From the NCBI GenBank assembly GCA_049514435.1, contig JBEKVB010000001.1, positions 62,001 to 126,000 of the forward strand: DNA of 64,000 nucleotides, in the 5' to 3' direction. Shown here in pieces: positions 1 to 8,620 of this stretch. Every line of letters starts with the position of its first letter. The stretch's first letter is position 1. Position numbers and translations under genes: made by a program. Under the pieces are notes generated by a model that was given only the letters and a program-made list of their open reading frames with translations, ran no database searches and was not told where the DNA came from. This stretch comes from UBA4810 sp002479215 (GTDB taxonomy: Bacteria > Desulfobacterota > Syntrophia > Syntrophales > Smithellaceae).

Positions 1-1047
1 ATTGTCATGGTTAATGTATCTTTGTTTGATGTTCTGGCGAAAAGATCAAAGAAGGCGATTATATCGGCTACCATGGTCTTTTTAATTTTAGGCAGTGTTT
101 TTATCTACGGTGTTATTAGAGTGAATCATGTTGAAAAAGCGATGGATAATGCGAAAAGCATGGAAGTTGCGTTGATTCAAGGCAATATCGATCAATCAAT
201 AAAATGGAACGAAAAATTTCAAAAAGAAACAGTGAATATATACGAACGTCTTTCTTTGCAAAATACTCCGGCAGAAGGGGGATTGTTGGTCTGGCCGGAA
301 ACTGCTCTCCCGGTTAATTTTCTGGATATAAATGATTTGCAGAAACAAGTAAAACAGTTAGCAGTCAAGACAAAAAGCTGGTTTATATTCGGTGCAGTAA
401 GTTATTTGCCGAAAAGAGGGTACGCAGATTATTTTAACAGCGCCTACCTTTTGAACCCCGCAGGTGAAAGCAGAGGTCGATATGATAAAGTTCATTTAGT
501 TCCCTATGGTGAATATGTCCCTCTAAGAAATATTTTACCGTTCGTTAAAGGGCTTACTGCCGGAATTGGAGATTTTACAGCCGGAGCTGGATTCTATCCC
601 TTGCTCTTGGACGATAGAAAAATCGGAATTTTGATCTGTTACGAAGGAATTTTGCCTAATGCCGCCAGAATGTATAAAAGAAGATCGGCTGATTTATTGG
701 TAAACATTACTAATGATGCATGGTTTGGCGCGACCTCAGCACCCTTTCAGCACTTTTCCATGTCCTTATTTCGCGCTGTGGAAACCAGACTGTATTTGGT
801 TCGAGCCGCCAATACAGGTGTCTCGGGAATTATTGATCCACGAGGGAAAATAATTGCGCAAACAAAAATATTCCAAAGAGAAGCTTTGAAAGGAAACATA
901 AAATTTGTAAAGATACCGACTTTTTATGCCCAATACGGTGATATAATGGTAGTTATCTGTTTCGTTTTAATTATGCTTTATTTTTTAGTGAGTTGGAAAG
1001 GGAGGTTAAAAAATGACAATCGAAAACATACAAGAAACAGTAAATGA
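1..1047 (+). CDS. lnt: Apolipoprotein N-acyltransferase, 3' part
   Basis: Inner-membrane enzyme that adds the third acyl chain to apolipoproteins, the last step of lipoprotein maturation. The reading frame is open to base 1, so the N-terminal membrane segments lie outside the window; about 350 residues remain of a family usually near 500. Counting from the ATG at base 7, the nitrilase-fold triad is visible: Glu98 in WPETALP, Lys161 in GRYDKVHLVPYGEY and Cys211 in ILICYEG. A last membrane helix (about 303-325) and a basic tail follow. The 3' end overlaps the start of prfB by 35 bases, which suggests co-transcription. Confidence 0.95.
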   Translation: MVMVNVSLFDVLAKRSKKAIISATMVFLILGSVFIYGVIRVNHVEKAMDNAKSMEVALIQGNIDQSIKWNEKFQKETVNIYERLSLQNTPAEGGLLVWPETALPVNFLDINDLQKQVKQLAVKTKSWFIFGAVSYLPKRGYADYFNSAYLLNPAGESRGRYDKVHLVPYGEYVPLRNILPFVKGLTAGIGDFTAGAGFYPLLLDDRKIGILICYEGILPNAARMYKRRSADLLVNITNDAWFGATSAPFQHFSMSLFRAVETRLYLVRAANTGVSGIIDPRGKIIAQTKIFQREALKGNIKFVKIPTFYAQYGDIMVVICFVLIMLYFLVSWKGRLKNDNRKHTRNSK

Positions 1048-2144
1048 TTTGAAAAAAAGAATCAAATATATCGGGGAGTGTCTTTGACGTTCCGGAGCTG
1101 GAACTAAAAATAAAAGATTTGGAAATATTATCTTTAAAAAAAGAATTCTGGGACAATCAAAATAATGCGCGAGAAATACTCCAAAAAAAGACGAAATTGA
1201 CTGAGTCTCTGGATAAGTGGAAAAAATTCAAGGAGGAAATAAGAGATATTGAACATCTCTGGGCAATCGCTTTGCAGGAAAAAGACGAACAAGTCCTGCA
1301 AGATTTGTCCCTGGAGCTGGATTATTTAAATTCTGCTGTTGGCCAAGAAGAGATAAGAATTATGCTGGCCAGTGAACAAGATCCCATGGACGCAATTGTT
1401 TCTATCCATGCTGGAGCGGGAGGAACAGAAGCACAGGATTGGACGGAAATGTTATTACGCATGTATTTGCGCTGGGCCGAAAAGAAAGGATTTGCCACCA
1501 AAATCATCGATTGCCAGCCTGGAGACGAGGCCGGCATTAAAAGCGTGTCTTTCACGGTGGAAGGTCAGTACGCTTATGGTTATGCGAAAGCGGAAATCGG
1601 CATTCATCGCCTTGTTAGAATCTCTCCTTTTGATGCCGGTGCCCGACGTCATACTTCGTTTGCTTCCGTTTTTGTTTATCCGGAAGTTGACGATGATATA
1701 AAGATTGAAATCGATGAAAACGATTTACGCATAGATACCTTCCGTGCTGGTGGAAAAGGCGGGCAACATGTAAATAAAACGGATTCAGCCGTAAGAATCA
1801 CCCATTTACCTACAAATATAGTTGTGCAATGTCAGAACGAACGATCCCAGCACAAAAACAAAGCGATGGCTATGAAATATCTAAAATCAAGACTCTACGA
1901 GAGGGAACTGCAATTGAAGAAGGAAAAGATCAGCGAAGAAAATAAATTGAAGAAGGATATTGCCTGGGGTAGCCAAATCCGGTCTTACATCCTGCATCCG
2001 TACAAAATGGTCAAAGATCACCGGACGAATATTGAAAACGGCAATGCTAGCAGAGTCCTTGATGGTGATATTGACGATTTTATCCACGCCTATCTTATGA
2101 GTGCGACGGAACATTTTTTACCTAAGGATTTGAAAAATAGCTAG
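1013..2144 (+). CDS. prfB: Peptide chain release factor 2 (programmed +1 frameshift)
   Basis: Release factor that reads UGA and UAA stop codons. The gene is in two frames. The first 24 codons start at ATG 1013 behind a strong GGAGG site and run to an in-frame UGA at 1085-1087; a +1 shift at CTT TGA C then continues to 2144, giving about 376 residues, normal for RF2. Diagnostic motifs are the SPF anticodon tripeptide in RISPFDAG and the catalytic GGQ in AGGKGGQHVNKTDS. A start at the internal TTG 1119 would lose the N-terminus and is not preferred. It follows lnt with overlap. Confidence 0.97.
1073..1088 (+). promoter_or_regulatory. prfB: prfB autoregulatory frameshift site
   Basis: GGGGAG (1073-1078) acts as an internal Shine-Dalgarno-like sequence three bases ahead of the slippery CTT, followed by TGA and C (CTTTGAC at 1082-1088). 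This is the arrangement known from E. coli prfB: low RF2 lets the ribosome slip +1 instead of terminating, so RF2 controls its own synthesis. Confidence 0.93.
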
Positions 2145-2318
2145 CCGGGAAATTTTGCCCATGCAGGAACTTAAAAGAACGCCGGCCATTGGCAATTAAG
2201 CTTAGGGAAAAATTAAAAGTATGATATAAGATATTTGCAAAAGACATTTATCAGTTAAATTAAAAGAAGCATTCCTGCGATGCCTGTTTCGGAAAAAGCT
2301 TAAGGAGCTGGTTTAATA

Positions 2319-4238
2319 ATGAGGATTGAAAAATGCTGTGTTGTTTTAACTATAGCGGTTACTTTAATTTTTGCCTTTCCTTTATTCAGTTCTGCTCAAA
2401 GTTTAATTGATCAAAATCATGAAGAGAAAGAAAACGCTCCAATCAAGAATTCAGTGATAAAAAAAGGGGATACATCCTTAAAAGAGGAAAACAAAGAGGA
2501 CAATCAAAAAGAAGACAATAATTCATCAAAGGGAAGTTGGAGAAGTCTGTTCTTTTCTCCCGCCAAAGCGCAAAAAGATAAAAAAGCAGAAGAAGAACAA
2601 GATATTATGGAAAAGGCGCTGGATTTACTGGAAGTTGCCGATAATTATTGGGAAAAAGGTGATGTAGAAAATACAATAAATACACTAGATAAAGCTTATG
2701 CATTAATCCTTGATGCTGACGGAGATGTGGTTATAGCGCGGCAAAAAGATGATCTGCGATTATTAATATCTAAGCGTTTGTTGTCGGTGTACTCGGCCAA
2801 GCAAACTGCCACCAGCGGTAAAGCCAGTGAAATACCATTAATAATGAATGAGGCTGTAGAAAGAGAAATTCATTCTTTTCAAACACTGGAGCGCGATTTT
2901 TTTATTGCAGCGTATCAGCGCTCCGGGATGTACCATCATGTCATAATTACAGAATTAAAAAAAGCGAGAATGCCGGAAGAACTTTCCTGGCTTCCCTTCG
3001 TGGAAAGCGGTTTCAAGATTAAGGCTCTTTCGCGCGCCCGCGCACTTGGTTTGTGGCAATTTATTCCATCAACCGGTTATAAGTACGGATTGAGCCGTGA
3101 TGAATGGATAGATGAACGCATGGATGTGGAAAAATCTACTCAGGCGGCGATTGCTTATTTAAAAGAATTACACGACATGTTCGGAGACTGGCTTACCGCA
3201 TTGGCTGCATATAATTGCGGAGAGGGAAAAGTGCTCAGGGTCATATCACTACAGCACATCAATTACTTTGATCGTTTTTGGGATCTGTACAATCTATTGC
3301 CGCGAGAAACATCTCGCTATGTTCCCCGCTTTCTGGCAACATTACATATAATCAAAAACCCGCAAAAATATGGATTCGATTTGGGTAGTACGGAAAAGCC
3401 AATTACAGTAGAGACAGTTAAAGTCAATAAGATAATGAAACTTGAAGATATTGCGTCAAGAATTGAAGTATCGGATGAAAAATTACACTTAATTAATTCG
3501 GAATTGAGATATAAAATAACACCGGATAGGGAATATGATTTAAAGATTCCCAAAGAATCTCTAGCCAAGTTTAATTCAGTGGCGAGTGAAATCCCCGAAA
3601 GCGAAAAACCGCGGTTTCTTTTAGCTCGAGCAGTTTTTATCAGACACCGGGTAAAAAGTGGCGAATCGGTTAATTCTATTGCCAGTAAATATGGAGTTCC
3701 CGTTTCCAGAATAATATCTTATAATAGATTAAATCCTCAAAAAGCATTAGTTGTCGGAAAACGTTTAACGATTCCTCTAATTAAAGAAAAGCGTTACGCC
3801 AAAGGCAAATCAAGACAAAAAAACAATAAAATACAAATATCTACAGGACAATATAAAGTTAAAAGAGGAGACACACTCCAGCTGATTGCGCAGCATTCCG
3901 GCACTACCGAGGCGCAAATTAAAGAGTTGAACAACTTAAAAACGGATACAATACGTGCAGGTCAAGTACTAAAGGTATCTCCGAATGAAAACGTCACTAA
4001 TTCACCGGAAAAAAAGGATAATGCAACAAAGACAGCGCGGAAATCAAAGATAACAAACAAAATATTGTCGGCGGCTGATGTAGATGAATTAGGAACGAAC
4101 AAATACATAGTCATTAAAGGCGATAACCTCTACAGCATTGCCAAAAAAAACAATATCAATGTCGCCAAGTTGATGGAATTGAATAATCTAGTTGGAAATA
4201 AAACAATAACTCCGGGGCAGATTTTAGTTGTTAAATAG
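2319..4238 (+). CDS. mltD: MltD-like membrane-bound lytic murein transglycosylase with three LysM domains
   Basis: Periplasmic enzyme that cleaves the glycan strands of peptidoglycan. A signal peptide spans about residues 1-27 (hydrophobic core, then SSAQS). A charged low-complexity linker and a helical region lead to an SLT domain (about 205-345) with catalytic Glu229 in PFVESGF, followed by ALGLWQFIPSTG and AAYNCGEGKV, which are typical of family 1. Three LysM repeats follow at about 445-490, 510-555 and 594-639, each with the xYxVKxGDxLxxIA pattern. MltD of E. coli usually carries two; extra LysM copies are common in this family. No lipobox is evident. It stands alone between prfB and the panC promoter. 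Confidence 0.92.
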   Translation: MRIEKCCVVLTIAVTLIFAFPLFSSAQSLIDQNHEEKENAPIKNSVIKKGDTSLKEENKEDNQKEDNNSSKGSWRSLFFSPAKAQKDKKAEEEQDIMEKALDLLEVADNYWEKGDVENTINTLDKAYALILDADGDVVIARQKDDLRLLISKRLLSVYSAKQTATSGKASEIPLIMNEAVEREIHSFQTLERDFFIAAYQRSGMYHHVIITELKKARMPEELSWLPFVESGFKIKALSRARALGLWQFIPSTGYKYGLSRDEWIDERMDVEKSTQAAIAYLKELHDMFGDWLTALAAYNCGEGKVLRVISLQHINYFDRFWDLYNLLPRETSRYVPRFLATLHIIKNPQKYGFDLGSTEKPITVETVKVNKIMKLEDIASRIEVSDEKLHLINSELRYKITPDREYDLKIPKESLAKFNSVASEIPESEKPRFLLARAVFIRHRVKSGESVNSIASKYGVPVSRIISYNRLNPQKALVVGKRLTIPLIKEKRYAKGKSRQKNNKIQISTGQYKVKRGDTLQLIAQHSGTTEAQIKELNNLKTDTIRAGQVLKVSPNENVTNSPEKKDNATKTARKSKITNKILSAADVDELGTNKYIVIKGDNLYSIAKKNNINVAKLMELNNLVGNKTITPGQILVVK

Positions 4239-4309
4239 ATAAATCAAAGGGAACATTCAAGGAAAGAATGCGAAAAATTTGATAATTATTTGGCTGCCAA
4301 TTTATTTCC

Positions 4310-4338
4310 TTGACAAAATTATTAAATATTGTTAATAT
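4310..4338 (+). promoter_or_regulatory. Sigma-70 promoter of panC-panD
   Basis: TTGACA at 4310-4315, a 17-base spacer and TAATAT at 4333-4338 form a near-consensus promoter. Transcription should start close to 4345, giving an untranslated leader of about 97 bases before panC. Confidence 0.8.
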
Positions 4339-4344
4339 TTTTTC

Positions 4345-4432
4345 ACGCTTGGATCCGTAAGGACCGGGACGGAAGGAAGAAAGAATTAAGAAATACGATA
4401 AAGCCTCTCGTCTTGCGATGCGGGGCTTTTTT
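4345..4432 (+). ncRNA. Structured panC 5' leader, candidate pan-motif RNA with attenuator
   Basis: Between the predicted start site and panC the leader has a first hairpin (4348-4368) with arms CTTGG-A-TCC and GGACCGGG, a GTAA tetraloop and a single bulged A at 4353. A terminator hairpin (4400-4432) then sits directly before the gene. The pan RNA motif described upstream of panB/panC/panD in Deltaproteobacteria, Chloroflexi and Firmicutes is a small stem with conserved bulged adenosines. Position and bulged A fit that description, but I cannot align it to the covariance model. The attenuator reading is an inference. Confidence 0.45.
4400..4432 (+). terminator. Intrinsic terminator just upstream of panC
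   Basis: Left arm AAAGCCTC and right arm GGGGCTTT pair over 8 bp (one G-U). After a 1x1 mismatch a further 4 bp (CGTC with GATG) closes on a TTGC loop, and a run of six T follows. It lies inside the transcript that starts near 4345, so it probably works as an attenuator rather than ending an upstream gene. Confidence 0.75.
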
Positions 4433-4441
4433 AATGTAAAA

Positions 4442-5305
4442 ATGAAAACAAAAATTATCAACTCAATAAATGAAATGCAATCTTATTCGGAAACAATAAG
4501 AATGCAAGGGAAACGATTAGCATTTGTTCCAACTATGGGCTATTTCCATAAAGGGCACCTTAATCTCATGAGAGAAGCTAAAAAAATGGCTGATTATTTA
4601 GTCGTAAGCATCTATGTCAATCCCACGCAATTTGGACCGAAAGAAGATTTATCTAAATATCCGCGTGATTTTAATCGCGATCTAATGATGGCGGAAAGTG
4701 TCAATGTTGATGTAATTTTTTATCCAGCCGACAAAGAAATGTACCCTGAAAATTATCAGACATATGTGAATGTGGAAGAAGTGACCAAAAATTTATGTGG
4801 TTTATCGCGTCCCGGCCATTTTCGCGGTGTAACAACTGTATGTGCCAAACTCTTTAATATTGTCAAACCGCATGTCGCCGTTTTCGGGAGAAAAGATTTT
4901 CAGCAATTTATAGCTGTAAAACGAATGGTTGCTGATTTAAACCTGGACTTGCAAATAGTCGGATTGCCTACTGTGCGCGAGACCGATGGGCTGGCTATGA
5001 GTTCGCGCAATGTTTATCTGAAAGAAAACGAGAAGCCTTCGGCCTTAACGTTGGTTGCTTCTCTTAAATTAGCGCAAAAACTTTATGAAGGTGGCGAAAG
5101 AAATGCTTCCGTTTTAATAAATAAAACGAAAAAATTAATTACCAATGCTCCATATACCGATATTGATTATATAAAAATATGCAATACGAAAACGCTTACC
5201 GATATTGATGAAATTGCCGGTGAAGCGGTTATAGCATTGGCCGTAAAAGTGGGAAAAACGAGACTTATAGATAATCACGTTTTTGGTGAGAAGTTATATT
5301 CATAA
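4442..5305 (+). CDS. panC: Pantothenate synthetase
   Basis: Cytosolic ATP-dependent ligase that joins pantoate and beta-alanine to make pantothenate, the precursor of CoA. The nucleotidyltransferase signature PTMGYFHKGH is at residues 30-39 (HxGH at 36-39). YVNPTQFGP, GRKDFQQF and the KMSKS-like MSSRN follow in the usual order. Length (287) is normal. The start at ATG 4442 is chosen because family members begin close to this point; an upstream ATG at 4418 lies within the terminator stem. No clear Shine-Dalgarno sequence precedes 4442. panD follows after 27 bases, so the two last steps for pantothenate are co-transcribed. Confidence 0.96.
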   Translation: MKTKIINSINEMQSYSETIRMQGKRLAFVPTMGYFHKGHLNLMREAKKMADYLVVSIYVNPTQFGPKEDLSKYPRDFNRDLMMAESVNVDVIFYPADKEMYPENYQTYVNVEEVTKNLCGLSRPGHFRGVTTVCAKLFNIVKPHVAVFGRKDFQQFIAVKRMVADLNLDLQIVGLPTVRETDGLAMSSRNVYLKENEKPSALTLVASLKLAQKLYEGGERNASVLINKTKKLITNAPYTDIDYIKICNTKTLTDIDEIAGEAVIALAVKVGKTRLIDNHVFGEKLYS

Positions 5306-5332
5306 TTCCTAGCCTTAAGGAGTAATATGACT

Positions 5333-5689
5333 ATGCAAAGATTCATGTTAAAATCGAAAATACATCGCGCTACGGTGACGGATGCCGACTTACACTATGA
5401 AGGCAGCATTTCCATTGATGAAACACTTATGCAGGAAGCCCAGATTGCGCCTTATGAAAAAGTGGCAATATACAATGTTTCCAATGGGGAAAGATTTTCC
5501 ACGTATACCATAAAAGCCAAGCGGAACTCCGGGACAATTTGTCTCAATGGCGCCGCTGCGCGCAAGGTATCTAAGGGAGATTTAATTATTATTGCGACTT
5601 ATGTAATTGTTGATGATAAAGACACAACGAAATGGCATCCTAAATGTGTTCTGGTCGACGATAAAAATAAAATAAAAAAAGTCAGTTAA
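5333..5689 (+). CDS. panD: Aspartate 1-decarboxylase, pyruvoyl-dependent
   Basis: Makes beta-alanine from aspartate, supplying PanC encoded just upstream. The proenzyme self-cleaves between Gly24 and Ser25 in HYEGSISID to form the pyruvoyl cofactor. Other conserved parts are KIHRATVTDADL and the turn CLNGAAAR. Two ATGs are possible: 5327, four bases after AAGGAG, and 5333. The latter gives the canonical Gly24-Ser25 numbering and the usual MxRxMLKSK start, so I use it, though the first has the tighter RBS spacing. Length is normal at 118 residues. Confidence 0.96.
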   Translation: MQRFMLKSKIHRATVTDADLHYEGSISIDETLMQEAQIAPYEKVAIYNVSNGERFSTYTIKAKRNSGTICLNGAAARKVSKGDLIIIATYVIVDDKDTTKWHPKCVLVDDKNKIKKVS

Positions 5690-5697
5690 ATTTAATA

Positions 5698-5738
5698 ATT
5701 GATTATTGATGATTACGCTAATCATTAATAATATCAAT
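5698..5738. repeat. AT-rich inverted repeat after panD
   Basis: Arms starting ATTGATTATTGATGATT pair with AATCATTAATA and ATCAAT around an ACGCT loop: about 17 bp with a two-base bulge and one G-U. There is no T-run, so termination is uncertain. The rest of the 213-base gap before metK shows no recognised SAM or SAH riboswitch. Confidence 0.5.
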
Positions 5739-5902
5739 CGATTACCTGGGTACTATTTCTTATTTTTTCAGGCAGATTATCCTCTTAATATAAAATATAT
5801 TATAAATTGAAAAAATCATTTAACTAAAATACATATATGTGTTAATTGCTTCCATCGTATTTTGACGTTGGCTAAAAAAATATTTACAAGGAGATTTGAA
5901 GC

Positions 5903-7087
5903 ATGCAAATTACAGCGGAAAGTGTAAAGATAGGTCATCCGGATATAGTATCTGATTCTATAGCTTCGAATATTATTGCCTCGATATTGGAAGCAGAGAA
6001 TAAAATAGGCATGGACATAAACTGCATGCCGCACTGTGGTCTGGAAGTATTTTTAGGAAAAGGTCTTTGCCTTGTTGGCGGTGAAGTTTCCACACGAATT
6101 TATATTGATATTGAAAAAACGGTGAGACAAACAGTTCTCGGCATCGGCTATCGAGATTCCGATTTAGGTCTTAACGGCAATTCCATGGGTATACTAAACG
6201 CGATCATTCCGCAATCGCCGGACATCAATATTGGGACGAGAGCAGATTTAGGAAAGCACAAGGAAATTGGAGCAGGAGATCAAGGCATTATTTATGGTTT
6301 TGCTTGTGATGAAACTCCGGAATTATTGCCGTTGACTTACGTATTAGTCAATAGAATGATGCGCGCTTTTGAAAATTGCGGTAATCCTATTTTTGCTCCG
6401 GATGGAAAAGGACAGGTCACAGTGGATTATGACGCCGATTGGCGTCCGCAAAGAGTAACCACAGTACTTATGTCCAACGCCATAGATTATCGCCAGGTAC
6501 CGGATAAATTTCGCTCATCGATCGAAGAACAGGCCCGGCAGATTGCCTTTGATTGTTTAAACGATTGGATAGATAATAAGACAAAATTCATTTTTAATCC
6601 CACCGGTGAATGGAACGCGGTTAATTCATGCTCTGCGGCAGATTCCGGTGTGACCGGCCGCAAATTAGTCGTGCAACTCTATGGCGGTTACCCGGGCGCT
6701 CAATTGGGCGGCGGTTCCATTGTCAATAAAACGCCGGAAAAAGTAGATTGTTCAGCGGCCTTCGGCGCAAGATATGTGGCCAAAAACATTGTTGCCGCCG
6801 GGCTGGCGAAAAAATGTTCTGTACAGCTTGCTTACGCGATCGGAATTGCGCAACCTATCTCTATCTATGTCAACACTTTCGGAACTGGAGTTGTGTTAGA
6901 TGAAAAAATTGCCGGGATTGTTAATCAGGTATTTGATTTAACCCCCAAAGGAATGATTGAAAAGTTTGAGCTACTGAAAGGTGATATATATAAAAAAATT
7001 CCTAAAACTTTGTTTCTGGACATGAATTATCTTTGGGAAAAAACGGATAAAATTGACGCTCTAAAAAAAGCGTTAAAAAATAAGTAA
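5903..7087 (+). CDS. metK: S-adenosylmethionine synthetase, divergent form
   Basis: Makes SAM from methionine and ATP. The fold signatures are present: TAESVKIGHPD near the N-terminus, GAGDQG, NPTGEW, TGRKLVVQLYGG and ARYVAKNIVAAGLA. The usual GGGAFSGKDPSKVDRSAA segment reads GGGSIVNKTPEKVDCSAA, and EGHPDK reads IGHPDI. The lysines and aspartates aligned with E. coli Lys265, Lys269 and Asp271 appear kept, so activity is likely. 394 residues is near the family norm. AAGGAG precedes ATG 5903 well. It is followed by ahcY, pairing SAM synthesis with removal of S-adenosylhomocysteine. Confidence 0.93.
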   Translation: MQITAESVKIGHPDIVSDSIASNIIASILEAENKIGMDINCMPHCGLEVFLGKGLCLVGGEVSTRIYIDIEKTVRQTVLGIGYRDSDLGLNGNSMGILNAIIPQSPDINIGTRADLGKHKEIGAGDQGIIYGFACDETPELLPLTYVLVNRMMRAFENCGNPIFAPDGKGQVTVDYDADWRPQRVTTVLMSNAIDYRQVPDKFRSSIEEQARQIAFDCLNDWIDNKTKFIFNPTGEWNAVNSCSAADSGVTGRKLVVQLYGGYPGAQLGGGSIVNKTPEKVDCSAAFGARYVAKNIVAAGLAKKCSVQLAYAIGIAQPISIYVNTFGTGVVLDEKIAGIVNQVFDLTPKGMIEKFELLKGDIYKKIPKTLFLDMNYLWEKTDKIDALKKALKNK

Positions 7088-7128
7088 CCGGACAAGAGTA
7101 AGCGTGGCAAAAATACATTGGAGGAAAG

Positions 7129-8553
7129 ATGGCTTTTCTGGAAGTTGATAGGGCTTTAAAATACAAAATTGCCGATATTTCTCTGGCCGCTTTTGGCCGA
7201 AAAGAAATGCAATTGGCGGAAAATGAAATGCCCGGTCTGATGGCTGTACGCGAAAAATACGGCCGTAAGAAGCCCCTTCATGGATTGAAGATAATGGGCA
7301 GTCTGCACATGACTATCCAAACGGCTATGCTTATTGAAACGCTCCAGGAATTAGGGGCCGATCTTCGTTGGGCATCATGTAATATTTTTTCGACTCAGGA
7401 TCATGCAGCCGCGGCAATAGCCAAAGCCGGTTCAACAGCGGTTTTTGCATGGAAAGGCGAATCTCTGGATGAATATTGGTGGTGCACCGAGCAGGCGTTA
7501 ACCTGGCCTGATGGTTCCGGTCCCGATTTAATCGTAGATGATGGGGGCGATGCGACGCTTTTCATTCATCAAGGAGTCAGGATCGAAAAAAACCCCCAAT
7601 TGCTGAAACAAAAAATTGATAATAAAGAAATTAAAATTATTATTTCCCGCTTGGAGAAATCTTTAAAACATGATCCAAAAAGGTGGCAAAAGACAGCCGC
7701 TAAAATTCGCGGAGTTTCCGAAGAAACAACAACAGGCGTGCATCGCCTTTATCAAATGCAAGCTGCGGGAGAACTATTGTTTCCGGCAATAAATGTTAAC
7801 GATTCAGTCACTAAATCAAAATTCGATAATCTTTACGGATGCCGCGAATCGCTAGCTGACGGCATTAAAAGGGCAACGGATGTAATGATTGCCGGCAAGA
7901 TCGTTGTTGTTTGCGGTTATGGAGATGTAGGCAAGGGTTGTGCCCAATCAATGAGAGGTTTTGGAGCCCGGGTGATTATTACGGAAATCGATCCGATTTG
8001 CGCGCTGCAAGCGGCGATGGAAGGATATGAGGTTAGGACATTGGAAGAAGTGGCGGCTATCGGCGATATTTTTGTGACAGCCACCGGCTGTTGCGACGTC
8101 ATTACCGGCAAACACATGGAAATGATGAAAGATGAAGCTATCGTCTGCAATATCGGCCATTTTGACAGCGAAATCGACATGCAATATTTAGAGACAAACA
8201 AATTCTGTAAAAAAGAAAATATTAAACCGCAGGTGGATAAGTGGAAACTCAAATCGGGGCGTTCCATAATAATATTAGCGGAAGGCAGGTTGGTTAATTT
8301 GGGATGTGCCACCGGTCATCCCAGCTTTGTCATGAGTAACAGCTTTACCAATCAATGCCTGGCGCAAATAGAACTGGCTACAAAGAAACATAAAATCGGC
8401 GTTTTCACTTTGCCAAAGATATTGGATGAAGAAGTCGCCCGGGTGCATTTAGGTAGATTGGGTGCGCGGGTAACCAAACTGACGCGAAAACAAGCAGAAT
8501 ATCTGGGCCTATCGGAAAAAGGTCCATTTAAACCGGAATACTATAGATATTAG
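7129..8553 (+). CDS. ahcY: Adenosylhomocysteinase
   Basis: Hydrolyses S-adenosylhomocysteine to adenosine and homocysteine, relieving inhibition of methyltransferases. Clear family marks are GSLHMTIQTAMLIETL, CNIFSTQDHAAAAIA, the NAD-binding GYGDVGKGCAQSM, the segment CNIGHFDSEID and the C-terminal tail KPEYYRY that caps the neighbouring NAD site. The length of 474 residues matches the long bacterial form. A GGAGG site lies before ATG 7129, 41 bases after metK. Its 3' end faces lptG, with 67 bases between and no clear terminator. Confidence 0.98.
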   Translation: MAFLEVDRALKYKIADISLAAFGRKEMQLAENEMPGLMAVREKYGRKKPLHGLKIMGSLHMTIQTAMLIETLQELGADLRWASCNIFSTQDHAAAAIAKAGSTAVFAWKGESLDEYWWCTEQALTWPDGSGPDLIVDDGGDATLFIHQGVRIEKNPQLLKQKIDNKEIKIIISRLEKSLKHDPKRWQKTAAKIRGVSEETTTGVHRLYQMQAAGELLFPAINVNDSVTKSKFDNLYGCRESLADGIKRATDVMIAGKIVVVCGYGDVGKGCAQSMRGFGARVIITEIDPICALQAAMEGYEVRTLEEVAAIGDIFVTATGCCDVITGKHMEMMKDEAIVCNIGHFDSEIDMQYLETNKFCKKENIKPQVDKWKLKSGRSIIILAEGRLVNLGCATGHPSFVMSNSFTNQCLAQIELATKKHKIGVFTLPKILDEEVARVHLGRLGARVTKLTRKQAEYLGLSEKGPFKPEYYRY

Positions 8554-8620
8554 TTTACGGGTTCATAAAAATCCAGATCATCAATCTCCCGGATAATATT
8601 TTAGAAGTAGTATTTTTAAA

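Noticed and set aside
4340..4435. c-di-GMP-I (GEMM) riboswitch in the panC leader
   Set aside because: A GGGACG and AAAGCC are present, but the spacing and the required AGGGCAAACC-type element are missing.
5690..5902. SAM or SAH riboswitch ahead of metK-ahcY
   Set aside because: Only an AT-rich inverted repeat is seen; no core motif of either riboswitch class can be found.
7917..8312. Antisense frames inside ahcY
   Set aside because: Long open frames opposite a strongly conserved gene are coding shadows; no RBS or recognisable protein.
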